A DNA stretch of 64,000 nt from contig CAZTOU010000022.1 of the NCBI GenBank assembly GCA_964615365.1, positions 6,050-70,049 of the forward strand. Reading direction: 5' to 3'. The notes beneath the pieces were generated by a model, which worked only from the letters and a program-made list of their open reading frames with translations, had not been told where the DNA came from and did no database searches. This DNA is from CAVXZE01 sp964615365. Its GTDB lineage: Bacteria > Myxococcota_A > UBA9160 > UBA6930. Position numbers and translations under genes: made by a program. Of this stretch, positions 45,066-54,203 are shown piece after piece. Each line of letters starts with the position of its first letter. Position 1 is the first letter of the stretch.

Positions 45066-46397
45066 ATGGGCTCGCCTCGCTCTCTGTGTCGTTTCGTGAT
45101 CGCCGGCGCGGCGATCGGGCTCGCCCTTCTCCTGATCTCGGGGTCGCGGACCGCCCTCGGTGAAGAGGAGCACGTCCGCATCCTGATCGACTCCCCGGCG
45201 CCCGGCATTCAGGTGGAGAGCCAGGTTCATCAGGCGCGCATCAGCGGCAATGCCGTCGCAGAGGGCGACGAGCCGCTGTACTACGACGTAATGCTCGCCA
45301 TCGACGTCTCCCAGTCGACGCGAGCCCCGAGCGGCGTCGACGTGGACGGGGACGGAGTCGTCGGCGTGAATCCACATCGGGAGCTTCTCCCTCCCGGCGC
45401 CTTCCCCGAAGAGGTGCTCTGCACCGATCCCGAGGACTCGATCCTCAACGCCGAGATCACCGCGGCCCGGGCGCTCATCGAGCGGCTGGACGCGCGCCGG
45501 GTGCGCGTGGGGGTGCTCTCCTTCGCGGGAGAGGTCGACCCGGCGACGGGGAAGCGAAAGCACCTCGACCAGCAGGACGCGTGGCTGGACGTTCCCCTGA
45601 CCGCCGACCTCGCGTTGATTCACCGCACCCTCGACGCCATCCTCGCCCGCGGCGCGCGCGGCGCCACCAACTTCGCGGCGGGCGTGCGCCTCGGCGTACG
45701 GGAGCTCGCCGGTCTGAGCGGCGCGCAGAGCCAGTCGCGGCCGGATGCGAAGAAGGTCATCCTCTTCCTCACCGACGGTGCTCCGACCCTTCCGAGCGGC
45801 CGCGGCAACGTGATCGACCCCGGAGATCAGGAGGCGGCCGTGCGCGCGGCCGAGGTGGCCCACAGCGCGGGAGTCACCATCAACACCTACGCCCTCGGGC
45901 TGGGAGCCCTCGACTATCCCCGGGTGGTGACCGAGATGGCCAGGGTCTCGCTCGGAACCTACACGCCGGTGCAGAACCCCGGCGACATCATCATGCTGCT
46001 CCAGGGGGTGTCCTTCGCCAACGTCGAGGACGTGGTGTTCAGCAACGTCACCACCGGCGACTTCTCCACCGACGTGCGACTCAATCCCGACGGAAGCTTC
46101 CAGGGCTATGTGCCGGCGCAAGAGGGAACCAACCGGGTGCGCGTGGTCGCCCTCGCCAGTGACGGGAGCCGCGGCGCGGTGGAGTTCGAGTTCGTCTTCA
46201 AGCGCTCCGAGCTCTCTGGCCGGGACAAGCTCCGTGAACTCGAGGAGATCCAGCGTCAGAACAAGGCGCTCGAACTCCGGCGTCTCGAGCTGGAGATCAA
46301 GGCCTTCCGCGAGCAGCAGCGCAAGGAGATCACCCTCACTCCCGAGGCGCGGGAGGAGGGGGAAGAGACTACAGAGGCACCAGAGCCGGGTCGCTGA
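45066..46397 (+). CDS. VWA-domain exported protein
   Basis: 443 residues. A signal-like segment (VIAGAAIGLALLLISG) is followed by a beta domain, then a VWA fold with a complete MIDAS: Asp80, Ser82 and Ser84 in AIDVSQSTR, Thr in RGATNFAAG, Asp in LFLTDGAPT. An insert after the MIDAS, DVDGDGVVGVN, looks like a calcium-binding loop. The C terminus is a coiled coil (LRELEEIQRQNKALELRRLE) rich in Glu/Arg. It probably binds a ligand in a metal-dependent manner outside the cytoplasm. It follows the lipoprotein by 30 bases and overlaps the convergent calcium-loop lipoprotein gene by 29 bases. Confidence 0.82.
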   Translation: MGSPRSLCRFVIAGAAIGLALLLISGSRTALGEEEHVRILIDSPAPGIQVESQVHQARISGNAVAEGDEPLYYDVMLAIDVSQSTRAPSGVDVDGDGVVGVNPHRELLPPGAFPEEVLCTDPEDSILNAEITAARALIERLDARRVRVGVLSFAGEVDPATGKRKHLDQQDAWLDVPLTADLALIHRTLDAILARGARGATNFAAGVRLGVRELAGLSGAQSQSRPDAKKVILFLTDGAPTLPSGRGNVIDPGDQEAAVRAAEVAHSAGVTINTYALGLGALDYPRVVTEMARVSLGTYTPVQNPGDIIMLLQGVSFANVEDVVFSNVTTGDFSTDVRLNPDGSFQGYVPAQEGTNRVRVVALASDGSRGAVEFEFVFKRSELSGRDKLRELEEIQRQNKALELRRLELEIKAFREQQRKEITLTPEAREEGEETTEAPEPGR

Positions 46398-47660
46398 TCT
46401 CGCGCTGCTTGAGCTTGCCGCCTTCGTAGACGGACTTGATGTCGATGATGCCGTCGCCGTTCTTGTCTTGGTCGCGCCGCTTGATGGTGGGCTTGCCCGC
46501 GATCTGCTCGTAGGTCTCGAAGGTGTCTCGCTTGCCGTCGCCGCTGCTGTCCTTCTCGATTCGGACGATCACCTCCTCGCCGCCGATCGTCTCGAAGTGA
46601 GTCCAGGTGTCCATGCGGCCGTCCTGGTTCCGGTCTTCGTCGGAACTCACGATCTCGCGCTGCTCGTAGCGGACGATCCGATCCAGCGACCCGTCGGAGT
46701 TGCCGTCGTGACGTTCTTCGACCAGCGAGCCGCCCTGGAAGATGAAGAACGCGTCTCGCACTCCGTCGTAGTTGCGGTCTACCTCGCGGGTGGACATGCG
46801 TCCGTTCGGACCGTAGCGCTGCCACTCGTCGGCCTCGCCGTCCCTGTCGTTGTCCCGCTGGATCTCCACCAGGACGCCGCTCTCGTAGATGCTCCAGGTG
46901 TCGGTGGTCCCGTCGTAGTTCTTGTCCTCTTCCTTGCGCAGGATGCGGCCCGTGGCGGCGTCGTGATAGCGCACCTCTTCGGGGTTCCCGTCGCGGTCGG
47001 CGTCGAGCGAACGCGCCAGGACCTCGGTTCGCTTCTCGTTGCCCCACTGCCCCTCGGCAATGGTGCGTTGCTCCTCGTCGAAGATGGAGAGCGGCAGATC
47101 GCGCTCCGCCGGTGCGCTGGGTGCCGCCCGGGGATCGGTTCGCGCGAGGAGCGTCTCGTCGTCGATCTCCTCCTCCGTTCCGGTTCCCTCGGCGCGGAGG
47201 GCCTCGTCCCGCTCGATCTGGCGAAGCAGCTCCTCCTGCCGCCGGAGCTCCGCCTCGATCTCGGCCTCGAGGGTGCCCTGACGGGCCATCTCCTCCTCGA
47301 TCTCCCGCTCGAGGTCCGCTTCCCGTTCGGCTTCGGATCGGCTCGGGCCCGCGGAGGATCCGCCCTGCAGGGGCACCTCGCCGGTGACGGCGCTGTAGAT
47401 GAGCAGCGTGCCGGCGCCGACCGCCGCTCCGATCGCGCCCGCCNNNNNNNNNNNNNNNNNNNNNNNNNNNNNNNNNNNNNNNNNNNNNNNNNNNNNNNNN
47501 NNNNNNNNNNNNNNNNNNNNNNNNNNNNNNNNNNNNNNNNNNNCGCCGGCGACGTGGTGGCGCATCCCGCCATCCAGACCAGGATCAGGGCGGCGGCCGA
47601 GAGCGTCCACCCGGCGTTCCGTAAGGTGCGCAGCGATTTGCGCATGATGGCGGTTCTCAT
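46369..47660 (-). CDS. Lipoprotein with eight calcium-loop repeats, split by assembly gap
   Basis: The 5' part (47544-47660) encodes a lipoprotein signal (TLSAAALILVWMAGC). The 3' part (46369-47443) continues with a glycine-zipper membrane-like segment (AGAIGAAVGAGTLLIYSAV), a Glu/Arg coiled coil (READLEREIEEEMARQGTLE), then eight DxNxDGxxD-type loops about 25 residues apart (for example DKNYDGTTD, DNDRDGEAD, DRNYDGVRD, DKNGDGIID). Loops of this kind bind Ca2+ in dockerin and thrombospondin type 3 repeats. The N run hides the true junction; the two sides read in different frames with the arbitrary 100 N, so the gap size is not real. Start could be ATG 47660 or 47645. Confidence 0.72.
46435..47010 (-). 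repeat. Eight tandem calcium-loop coding repeats
   Basis: Within the lipoprotein gene the coding sequence carries eight related units of about 75 bases, each giving an Asp-rich DxNxDGxxD loop followed by a strand with W/Y/F and a turn. The units are diverged in DNA, so this is an old protein repeat, not a recent slippage array. Confidence 0.7.
47444..47543. other. Assembly gap (100 N)
   Basis: A run of exactly 100 N, a conventional scaffold spacer. The true length is unknown. Sequence on the gene's 3' side codes for a Gly/Ala-rich zipper, which may be what broke the assembly. Confidence 0.97.
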
Positions 47661-48045
47661 CACCTTGCCCCAATCCCCCATAGGTACCACAGTGGGGGTT
47701 TCGCTCCCAGAAGGGAAGGCGGCGGCGACGCGGCGCGGCATCGCATCCCGTTTGCTGCGGGATCGCCCCGGGGAACCGCTCCAAGGCGTTAACTGCGCTG
47801 ATCTGCTCCCGAATCGGCTTTCTCGTCGGGTACGCACGAGATCGGGACAAAACCCTGGGTGGAGTGTGGGTGTAATTCCAATCGACCCCGGGCGGATTTC
47901 GAGCTAGTCTAACGCGGTGCGGCGGTTGGATCGTATACATGCCGATGCGCGCCTCGGTGTGACGCTAAAGCCCCCACGGCACCGATTTCGCATATTGGCG
48001 GCAAGCGATCGACGCGATTCGCCGATGAACCCGTAGAGGAGTGCC
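47661..48045. promoter_or_regulatory. Divergent intergenic region
   Basis: 385 bases between two divergent genes without an evident coding sequence. CCCCCA (47675-47680) and TGGGGG (47693-47698) could form a hairpin in the leader of the lipoprotein gene. Promoters for both genes must be here; none can be assigned with confidence. Confidence 0.35.
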
Positions 48046-49410
48046 GTGGGACTGACACTGATTCGCAAGAGCGATGCCTTCCGCCCCAAGCGAAATCCCA
48101 AGGTGGCGCTCGTGCTCGCTGGCGGGGCCGTCTCGGGCGGCGCCTTCAAGGTCGGCGGCCTCAAGGCCCTCGACGACTATCTCGTCAGCCGGAAGATCAC
48201 CGACCTCGACCTCTACGTGGGGCTCTCGGCGGGCTCGATCCTCGCGGTCTCGGCCGCCGCCGGCATCACCCCGGACGAGATGGTGAAGGTTCTCGAAGGC
48301 ACCAGCTCCCGCTTCGACCAGCTCAGCCCCCTCGACTTCTACAAGCCCAACGTCCGCGAGTTCGTGGAGCGCCCCGCCAAGTTCATCTACGACCTGCTCG
48401 CCTACGCGCCGGGCGTGACCTATGAGCTCGCGCGCCAGATCCCGAAGCTGCCCAGGACGCTGGCCCCGAGCCTCCGCGCCTTCCTGAAGAAGCCCAGCTA
48501 CACGCGGGCGGAGGCCGTCGCGATCAAGCTCATCGAGCACGTCTCGCCCTCGCGCGAGATCCCCGCTCTCACCAACCACATCCCGACCGGTCTCTTCGAG
48601 AACGCGGGGCTCGAGCGCTGGCTGCGCAGGAATCTCCAACGTATCCGCATGCCCAACGATTTCCGGGCCTTCGAGGAGAAGAGGGGCCGTAGCCTCTACA
48701 TCGCCGCCTGCGATCTCGATACGGCAGAGCGCGTGATCTTCGGCGCCGACGAGAACTGCGACGTCACCATCTCCGAGGCCATGCAGGCCTCGACGGCGCT
48801 TCCCGTCTTCTTCAAACCGCCGCGCTTGAATGGCATCGACTACATGGATGGCGGGATTCGCAACACCGCCAACATCGACGTCGCCATCGACAAGGGTGCG
48901 GACCTGATCATCTGCTACAACCCGTTCCGCCCCTTCCTGAACCGGATCGACGACGAGCGGGGCGAATCACACTACTTCTCCGAGGGTCGCTATCTCGCAG
49001 ACCGCGGTCTCAATGTCGTGATCAACCAGGTCTTCCGTACGCTGCTGCACTCCCGGCTCAAGCTCGCCCTTCAGCGCTACCTGGCCGACACCCGCTTCCA
49101 AGGCGACATCGTCCTGCTCGAGCCCCGGGATCGCGACGCCGAGTTCTTTGCCATCAACCCGCTGGCGTTCTGGAAGCGCGCCCAGGCGATTCGCGAGGGA
49201 TTCGAATCCGTCCGGGTGACCATCGAGCAGAACTACGATCAGCTTGCCCGGGTCCTGGGCCGCTATGGCCTGGAGATGGACCGCAAGACGGCGCGGCGCA
49301 AGGCCGATCGGCTGCGCGCGGCGCGGGGCTGGAAGCTCACCGAGGACTCCCCGCCCGAGGAAGCGCCCGAGCTTCCCACCCTGCACCTGGTGAACGCCAA
49401 GCGGGCCTAG
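48046..49410 (+). CDS. Patatin-like phospholipase
   Basis: 454 residues. The oxyanion-hole stretch is LAGGAVSGGAFKVGGLKAL (residues 24-42), the nucleophile is Ser61 in VGLSAGS, and the dyad Asp is near 268 in YMDGGIRN. The full patatin core is present, followed by a ~180-residue helical C-terminal region with basic residues (TARRKADRLRAARGW). No signal peptide is seen. It would hydrolyse lipid acyl esters in the cytoplasm or after release. GTG 48046 has GAGGAG four bases ahead. Confidence 0.88.
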   Translation: MGLTLIRKSDAFRPKRNPKVALVLAGGAVSGGAFKVGGLKALDDYLVSRKITDLDLYVGLSAGSILAVSAAAGITPDEMVKVLEGTSSRFDQLSPLDFYKPNVREFVERPAKFIYDLLAYAPGVTYELARQIPKLPRTLAPSLRAFLKKPSYTRAEAVAIKLIEHVSPSREIPALTNHIPTGLFENAGLERWLRRNLQRIRMPNDFRAFEEKRGRSLYIAACDLDTAERVIFGADENCDVTISEAMQASTALPVFFKPPRLNGIDYMDGGIRNTANIDVAIDKGADLIICYNPFRPFLNRIDDERGESHYFSEGRYLADRGLNVVINQVFRTLLHSRLKLALQRYLADTRFQGDIVLLEPRDRDAEFFAINPLAFWKRAQAIREGFESVRVTIEQNYDQLARVLGRYGLEMDRKTARRKADRLRAARGWKLTEDSPPEEAPELPTLHLVNAKRA

Positions 49411-49588
49411 TCCTAGCCCCCTCACCGGCTCGCCTCTGCGGGCACCGGGCCCTGGGGTGCGGCGCACCGCTAGGTGGAGCATCGCCCCTAGGGTGGAGAT
49501 CTTGCTCCCCGGGGGACATCGTGTTATCGTAGAAGGTTACCCTTTCGCTGGCGCCGGCTCGACACCGGCCGCAAGGTTCCGTAGTGCG

Positions 49589-50362
49589 ATGTGCACGCTG
49601 ATCGTCCTGCACCGCTGCTTCAGAGAGGCTCCGCTCGTCCTCGCGGCGAACCGCGACGAGTACCTGGATCGGCCCGCGGAGAAGCCGGCCCTGCGCCGGG
49701 TGGGCCAGCGCGGAGTCCTTGCCCCGCGGGATCTCCAGGCCGGGGGAACCTGGCTGGGCCTGAACGACGCGGGGGTGGTCGCGGCGCTCACCAACCGCCC
49801 CTGTCGGAGCCCCGACGCGTCGGCCCGGTCTCGGGGCCTGGTGGTCCTCGACGCGCTGGGCGCCGGGTCCGCGGTGGAGGCGATCGAGGTGCTCGCGGGC
49901 GCTCCGGAGGGGGCCTACAACCCCTTCAACTTCTTCGTCTCCGATGCGGAGAGAGCGTTCGCGGCCACCTGCGAGGGAAAATTGCGCGTCACCGAACTCG
50001 CGCCCGGGCCACATGTCATAGGGAACGTCGATCCCGACGACAGGAATGCTCCGAAGATCGCAGGGTTGCTGGCGCGCGCCGAGAGGATCGCCAAGTGCGG
50101 CGTCGATCAGGCGCTGGGCGAGCTGGCCGAGCTGTGCCGGTCTCACGAGGGGAACGGGGCGCGCGGCACTCTAGACGACACCTGCATCCATGCGGGCGGC
50201 TATGGGACCCGGAGCAGCACCCTGATCCAACTCGGGCCCGACGCTTCCCGAAACGAGTTCCGTCACGCGGAAGGCGCCCCCTGCCAGACTGAGTACGAGA
50301 ACCTGACCCCGTTCCTCTTCGAGCTGGATCCCCCACCGGCATCGACGCAGGAACTCCGATGA
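49589..50362 (+). CDS. NRDE-family (TANGO2-like) protein
   Basis: 257 residues beginning MCTLIVLHRC, with LVLAANRDEYLDRP that names the family, GGTWLGLNDAGVVAALTNR and STLIQL near the C terminus. Cys2 after removal of Met gives the Ntn-hydrolase-like N terminus seen across NRDE proteins. The function is unsettled (TANGO2 has been linked to heme or lipid handling). ATG 49589 is chosen because the Met-Cys start is conserved; a longer frame from 49457 exists. It is followed ten bases later by the small Cys-rich gene. Confidence 0.83.
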   Translation: MCTLIVLHRCFREAPLVLAANRDEYLDRPAEKPALRRVGQRGVLAPRDLQAGGTWLGLNDAGVVAALTNRPCRSPDASARSRGLVVLDALGAGSAVEAIEVLAGAPEGAYNPFNFFVSDAERAFAATCEGKLRVTELAPGPHVIGNVDPDDRNAPKIAGLLARAERIAKCGVDQALGELAELCRSHEGNGARGTLDDTCIHAGGYGTRSSTLIQLGPDASRNEFRHAEGAPCQTEYENLTPFLFELDPPPASTQELR

Positions 50363-50372
50363 GGAAGGCAAC

Positions 50373-50699
50373 TTGAGACGTATCGGTAGCAACATTCGGA
50401 AGCAGAACGCAGAGCAGCGGAGCAATCGCTTGATTCGCAACATCATCCGCTACACAGAGGAGGAAAAGCCGCTCAACGACTATCCCAAGAAGATCATCTC
50501 ACCGCCGAAGGCCTCTAGCTGCTGCACGGATGAGAACCGGGTCACCGTGGGCAGCGTGCGCGAGGTAGACGGCTTCAAGTTCTGCTACAAGATCTGCGAG
50601 TCTTGCGGGCACGCGGTCCGTTACTACTACCCGGCCGCCGAGGGCACCAGTGCCGCGGTGAAGAACTACCGCCGGTGGAAGAAGTACATGGTCCAATAG
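50373..50699 (+). CDS. Small cysteine-rich protein of unknown function
   Basis: 108 residues from TTG 50373 with GAGGAAGG ahead. A basic N terminus (RRIGSNIRKQNAEQRSNRLI) precedes ASSCCTDENRVTV and CYKICESCGHAVRYYYP, giving five or six cysteines, two of them as CxxC; a zinc knuckle is plausible. The C terminus is basic and aromatic (KNYRRWKKYMVQ). No family recognised. It is ten bases after the NRDE gene, so the two are probably co-transcribed. Confidence 0.6.
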   Translation: MRRIGSNIRKQNAEQRSNRLIRNIIRYTEEEKPLNDYPKKIISPPKASSCCTDENRVTVGSVREVDGFKFCYKICESCGHAVRYYYPAAEGTSAAVKNYRRWKKYMVQ

Positions 50700-50771
50700 C
50701 CCGAAGATCGGAGGACGATCTGCGAGGCGACCTCTACCGGTCGCCTCGTTCTCTTTTGAAGGCGGGATTTC

Positions 50772-52088
50772 ATGGCGACTCTCGAGGAGGCGGAGGCGTA
50801 TCTCTCGGGGCTCATCAATGTCGAGAGAGCGCCCCACGCTCGCCGCTTTCGCTTCTCGCTGGAGCCGATCCGATGCCTCCTCGATCGGATGGGAAACCCC
50901 CACGCGGGGCTCGCGATCCTCCACATCGCCGGATCCAAGGGAAAGGGGTCGACCGCCCTGCTCGCGGAGGGGCTCCTGCGGGCCCACGGGCTGCGGGTGG
51001 GAACCTTCACCTCTCCTCACCTGGAGTCGTGGACCGAGCGCTTTCGGATCGACGGGGAGGAGGTGGCGGGAGAGAAGCTGGCGGAGGTCGTGGAGCGGCT
51101 GCGGCCCGAGGTCGACGCGCTCCGAGACGAGCGACCCGAAGACGCCCCCAGCTTCTTCGACGCCACCACCGCAGCGGCGATTGCCCTCTTCGCGGACGCC
51201 GGAGTCGATTACGCGGTGCTGGAGGTGGGTCTCGGCGGCCGTCTGGACTCGACCAACATCGTGACGCCCAGAGTGGCCTGTGTGACGAGCATCGAGCTCG
51301 AGCATACCGAGAAGCTGGGTACCACCCTGGCGGCGATCGCCGGCGAGAAGGCCGGCATCGCCAAGCCCGGTGTTCCCCTCGTCATGGGGCCCCTTCCGGC
51401 CGAGGCGGCGGCGGTGGTGGAGGAGCGCGCCGGCCGGCTCGGCTGTCCGCTGGCGCGGTACGGGAGGGAGTTCGCTGCCGAGATCCTGGAGGAGGAGCTC
51501 GACGGTCAGCGAATCCGCTTCCGCGAGGGTGCACTGGTCGTAGAGGCGCGGCTCGGCGTGGCGGGCGCCCACCAGGCGCGCAACGCCGCGATGGCTCTCG
51601 CCTGCGTGCGGCGTCTGGGGGCGATTCCCGGCGGGCTCGATCCCGGCATCGCGCAGCGCGCCTTTGGTCATGCGACGCTTCCCGCGCGGATCGAGTTCCT
51701 CTCCCACCGCCCCTGGATGGTCGTGGATTCCGCCCACACCGCCGCCTCCGCCGCCGCGCTGGCGGACACCCTCGCCCGCATCCCCCGCGAACGGGGCCAC
51801 CTGGTGCTCTCCATCTCCGCCGGCAAGGATCTGGCCGCGATCTGTCGCAGCCTGGTTCCCTTCGCCGACCAGCTCACCCTCACGCGGGCGGAACCGGTCC
51901 GCTCGCTGGCGCCCGAGGAGGTGATCCCGGCCGTTCGCAGCGTGGCGGCCGATCTCATCCCACGGGTGGAGCCGGATCCGCTGGCTGCGGTCCGCACCGC
52001 GCGGGAGGGACTCGGGCCCGGGGATCTGCTCTGCATCGCGGGCTCCGTGTATCTCGCCGGAATCGCGCGACGCGCGCTGATCGATTAG
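50772..52088 (+). CDS. folC: Folylpolyglutamate synthase / dihydrofolate synthase
   Basis: 438 residues of the Mur-ligase fold. The P-loop is IAGSKGKGSTALLAEGLL at about residues 52-69, the Mg-site SPHLESWTERFRIDG and EVGLGGRLDSTNI follow, then the carbamylated-Lys region EKAGIAK. C-terminal GSVYLAG closes the ligase domain. The enzyme adds glutamate to dihydropteroate/folates using ATP in the cytoplasm. It is the last gene of a co-directional run from the patatin; its stop overlaps the convergent GH20-like gene by four bases. Confidence 0.9.
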   Translation: MATLEEAEAYLSGLINVERAPHARRFRFSLEPIRCLLDRMGNPHAGLAILHIAGSKGKGSTALLAEGLLRAHGLRVGTFTSPHLESWTERFRIDGEEVAGEKLAEVVERLRPEVDALRDERPEDAPSFFDATTAAAIALFADAGVDYAVLEVGLGGRLDSTNIVTPRVACVTSIELEHTEKLGTTLAAIAGEKAGIAKPGVPLVMGPLPAEAAAVVEERAGRLGCPLARYGREFAAEILEEELDGQRIRFREGALVVEARLGVAGAHQARNAAMALACVRRLGAIPGGLDPGIAQRAFGHATLPARIEFLSHRPWMVVDSAHTAASAAALADTLARIPRERGHLVLSISAGKDLAAICRSLVPFADQLTLTRAEPVRSLAPEEVIPAVRSVAADLIPRVEPDPLAAVRTAREGLGPGDLLCIAGSVYLAGIARRALID

Positions 52089-54028
52089 CCGCTTCCCTCG
52101 AGGAGCTGGCGAAGCTCGCGGTGGATGGAGCGCAGTTCGATCTCGGCGTGATCCGGCGCCGGAGGCGGGGCCGCGTTTCGCCGCAATGCCCGCGCGGCCC
52201 GCCGCAGGCTCTGCCGGGAGAGGTCGATTCGCCGCCGGGTGACGTCGAGGTTCGAGGGTTGGCTCCGCGCCAGCCAGAGGCGCGCCAGCTCCTTGCCGAG
52301 CTCCGTCTGCTCGCCGGCCAGCCGCTCCAGGGTCCCGGCCAGGCACCGCCTCCCCGCCGCGTCGAGGCGGCCGGGCCGCCTGCGCCAGGCGAGCCACTCA
52401 CCGGCCGCGAGCGCCTTGCGGACCGCGAAGAGCGACGCGTCGGTGGCGTAGCTGAGCTCGTCCCGAGTGAGGGGATCCCTCTCGAAGGCGTCTCTGGCCT
52501 TGCGCAGACGCAGCCTGCATTGCTCCAGACGCCGCAGACTGCGGCGCAGCGCCGCCGGCTTCGCCTGCTGCAGAAAGAAGGCGCGATCGAGATCGTCGAA
52601 GAAGAGATACTGGAACGCCGACGCGTTGAAGATCCGGAAGCCCGCATCGTGGACGGCGCCCAGCGCGCGGTAGCAGCCGGCTACCGCTCCGCGCGTCTCG
52701 CCGAAGAGCAGCCGGCCGAAGGCGCGATCGAAGCTCTTCGGGTCGGTCTCTCCGGACCAGGCCTGCTGGGCGGTCCACGCGAAGGCGAGCCAGGAGTTGC
52801 CGAGGAGGTTGTAGTGCCCGTAGTCCCCCCAGTCGGTGCAGATCACCCCCAGCGCGCCGTGGCGCCGCGCCGCGTCGCTCCAGCGCGAGATGTTCAAGAT
52901 GCTGTTCTCCACCCGCGGAAACAGGCAGTTCCAGGTGGAGGTGCCCGGGCAGACCAGGAACTCGATTCCGTTGCGGCGGTACGCCTCCACACGATCGAAA
53001 TCGAACTCGGCCTCATACCACCAGTCGAGCAGGATCAGGTCGCGGTCCATCTCCGGAATGATCTGCGGGTGGCCGTAGACCACGTCTCCCCAGATCATGG
53101 TCCGCTTGCCGTGCTGTGCGGCGAGGTCACGGACCCGCCGCACGTGCTCCAGGAACACGCCCCCGCGCCCCAGCTTCTCGCCGAGTTGCTTCGACTTCCC
53201 CTGGCACAGATCCCAGGGCTCGTCGCAGTTGGCGTTGAAGAGCGGGGAGCGGAAGTTGGGGAGGTACTCGCCCAGGAGGTCGCGGAGCAGCTCGTAGGTC
53301 CCGGGTTCGGCGGGGGAGAGGGTCCAGCCGTCGTCGGTCTCGTCGAGCCCGGCGTAGGCGGCGTGCTTGAGGACGTGGCCCATGTGGCCGAAGGATTGGA
53401 GCGTGGGAATCAGATCCACGTGCCGCTCGGCCGCGTAGGCATCCAGCTCCCGCATCGTCTCGGCGTCGAGGGGGGAGTCGTGGGCGCCAATCAGCGGGTG
53501 GCGCCTGAAGCGGAAGGTGTGCTCCGTGTAGAGCATCAGGGCGTTGAGCTTGAGCCGCACGCACAGGTCGATCAGCCCCTTCACACATTTCCCGGTCGGG
53601 ACCTTGCCCCGGGAGACGTCGAGCATCAGCCCCCGGAGCCGGAAATCCGGGGCGTCTTCGATCTCGCATGCCGGGATGCGCCCACTCGGGGTCACGAGCT
53701 GGGCGAGTGTCTCCACCGCGTAGCGAAGCCCGGCGGGGCCAGCGGCGATCGCCTCGACGTACTTCGGTGTCACGCGAATCCGGTAGGACTCTCCCTCGTC
53801 TCCCTCCCGCCGCAGCTCGATCCGGGACCCCAGCCCGTCGGTCCGGGCGTGTCCCTCGATCGGAAGCACCCGGCCGGAGATTCGGTGCAGCGCGTCGCGC
53901 AGGACGCGCGCGGAGGTGAAATCCGAATCGACGGCGTTCGGCGTCAGTACCAGGGGAGTTCCTGCGCGGAGCGGAAAGGATCCCGCGGCGGCGCGAATCG
54001 TCGAAGGGGCGGGCAGCAGGGGAATCAT
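52085..54028 (-). CDS. GH20-like beta-N-acetylhexosaminidase
   Basis: 647 residues from ATG 54028. An N-terminal mixed domain (residues 1-125) precedes the barrel, which opens LRGLMLDVSRGKVPT and has the catalytic pair Asp269-Glu270 in FNANCDEPWD, as in the D-E of GH20. VICTDWGDYGHYN and LDWWYEAEFDFD supply substrate-binding Trp residues. The C-terminal 150 residues are helical (RRLEQCRLRLRKARDAFERD). No signal peptide, so likely cytoplasmic, perhaps in murein or glycan recycling alongside MurQ (63102). No ribosome site is seen at the ATG. Confidence 0.78.
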   Translation of the reverse strand: MIPLLPAPSTIRAAAGSFPLRAGTPLVLTPNAVDSDFTSARVLRDALHRISGRVLPIEGHARTDGLGSRIELRREGDEGESYRIRVTPKYVEAIAAGPAGLRYAVETLAQLVTPSGRIPACEIEDAPDFRLRGLMLDVSRGKVPTGKCVKGLIDLCVRLKLNALMLYTEHTFRFRRHPLIGAHDSPLDAETMRELDAYAAERHVDLIPTLQSFGHMGHVLKHAAYAGLDETDDGWTLSPAEPGTYELLRDLLGEYLPNFRSPLFNANCDEPWDLCQGKSKQLGEKLGRGGVFLEHVRRVRDLAAQHGKRTMIWGDVVYGHPQIIPEMDRDLILLDWWYEAEFDFDRVEAYRRNGIEFLVCPGTSTWNCLFPRVENSILNISRWSDAARRHGALGVICTDWGDYGHYNLLGNSWLAFAWTAQQAWSGETDPKSFDRAFGRLLFGETRGAVAGCYRALGAVHDAGFRIFNASAFQYLFFDDLDRAFFLQQAKPAALRRSLRRLEQCRLRLRKARDAFERDPLTRDELSYATDASLFAVRKALAAGEWLAWRRRPGRLDAAGRRCLAGTLERLAGEQTELGKELARLWLARSQPSNLDVTRRRIDLSRQSLRRAARALRRNAAPPPAPDHAEIELRSIHRELRQLLEGSG

Positions 54029-54088
54029 GGGGGGGCAGTCTAGCCCGCTCCCCGATGCTCCGGGAAAGGCGAAGCGCCCGGGCTGACT

Positions 54089-54108
54089 CCTCGCGCAAAC
54101 GCGCGAGG
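54089..54108. repeat. 8-bp perfect hairpin between minus-strand genes
   Basis: CCTCGCGC-AAAC-GCGCGAGG between the end of the homocysteine methyltransferase gene and the start of the GH20-like gene. It may end transcription or separate expression of the two; no T tract follows. Confidence 0.4.
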
Positions 54109-54203
54109 GGAGGGGTAGCCAGTCCGGGCGCTGAGAGCTGAATCCGCCTGCCCCATGGATAGAGCAAGGCCTGTGCCAGACCGAACCCCCCCGCGGACCT
54201 TCT

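Noticed and set aside
50603..54043. 1,146-codon + strand frame
   Set aside because: It overlaps folC in another frame and the GH20-like gene on the opposite strand, with low-complexity Arg/Gly/Ala content.
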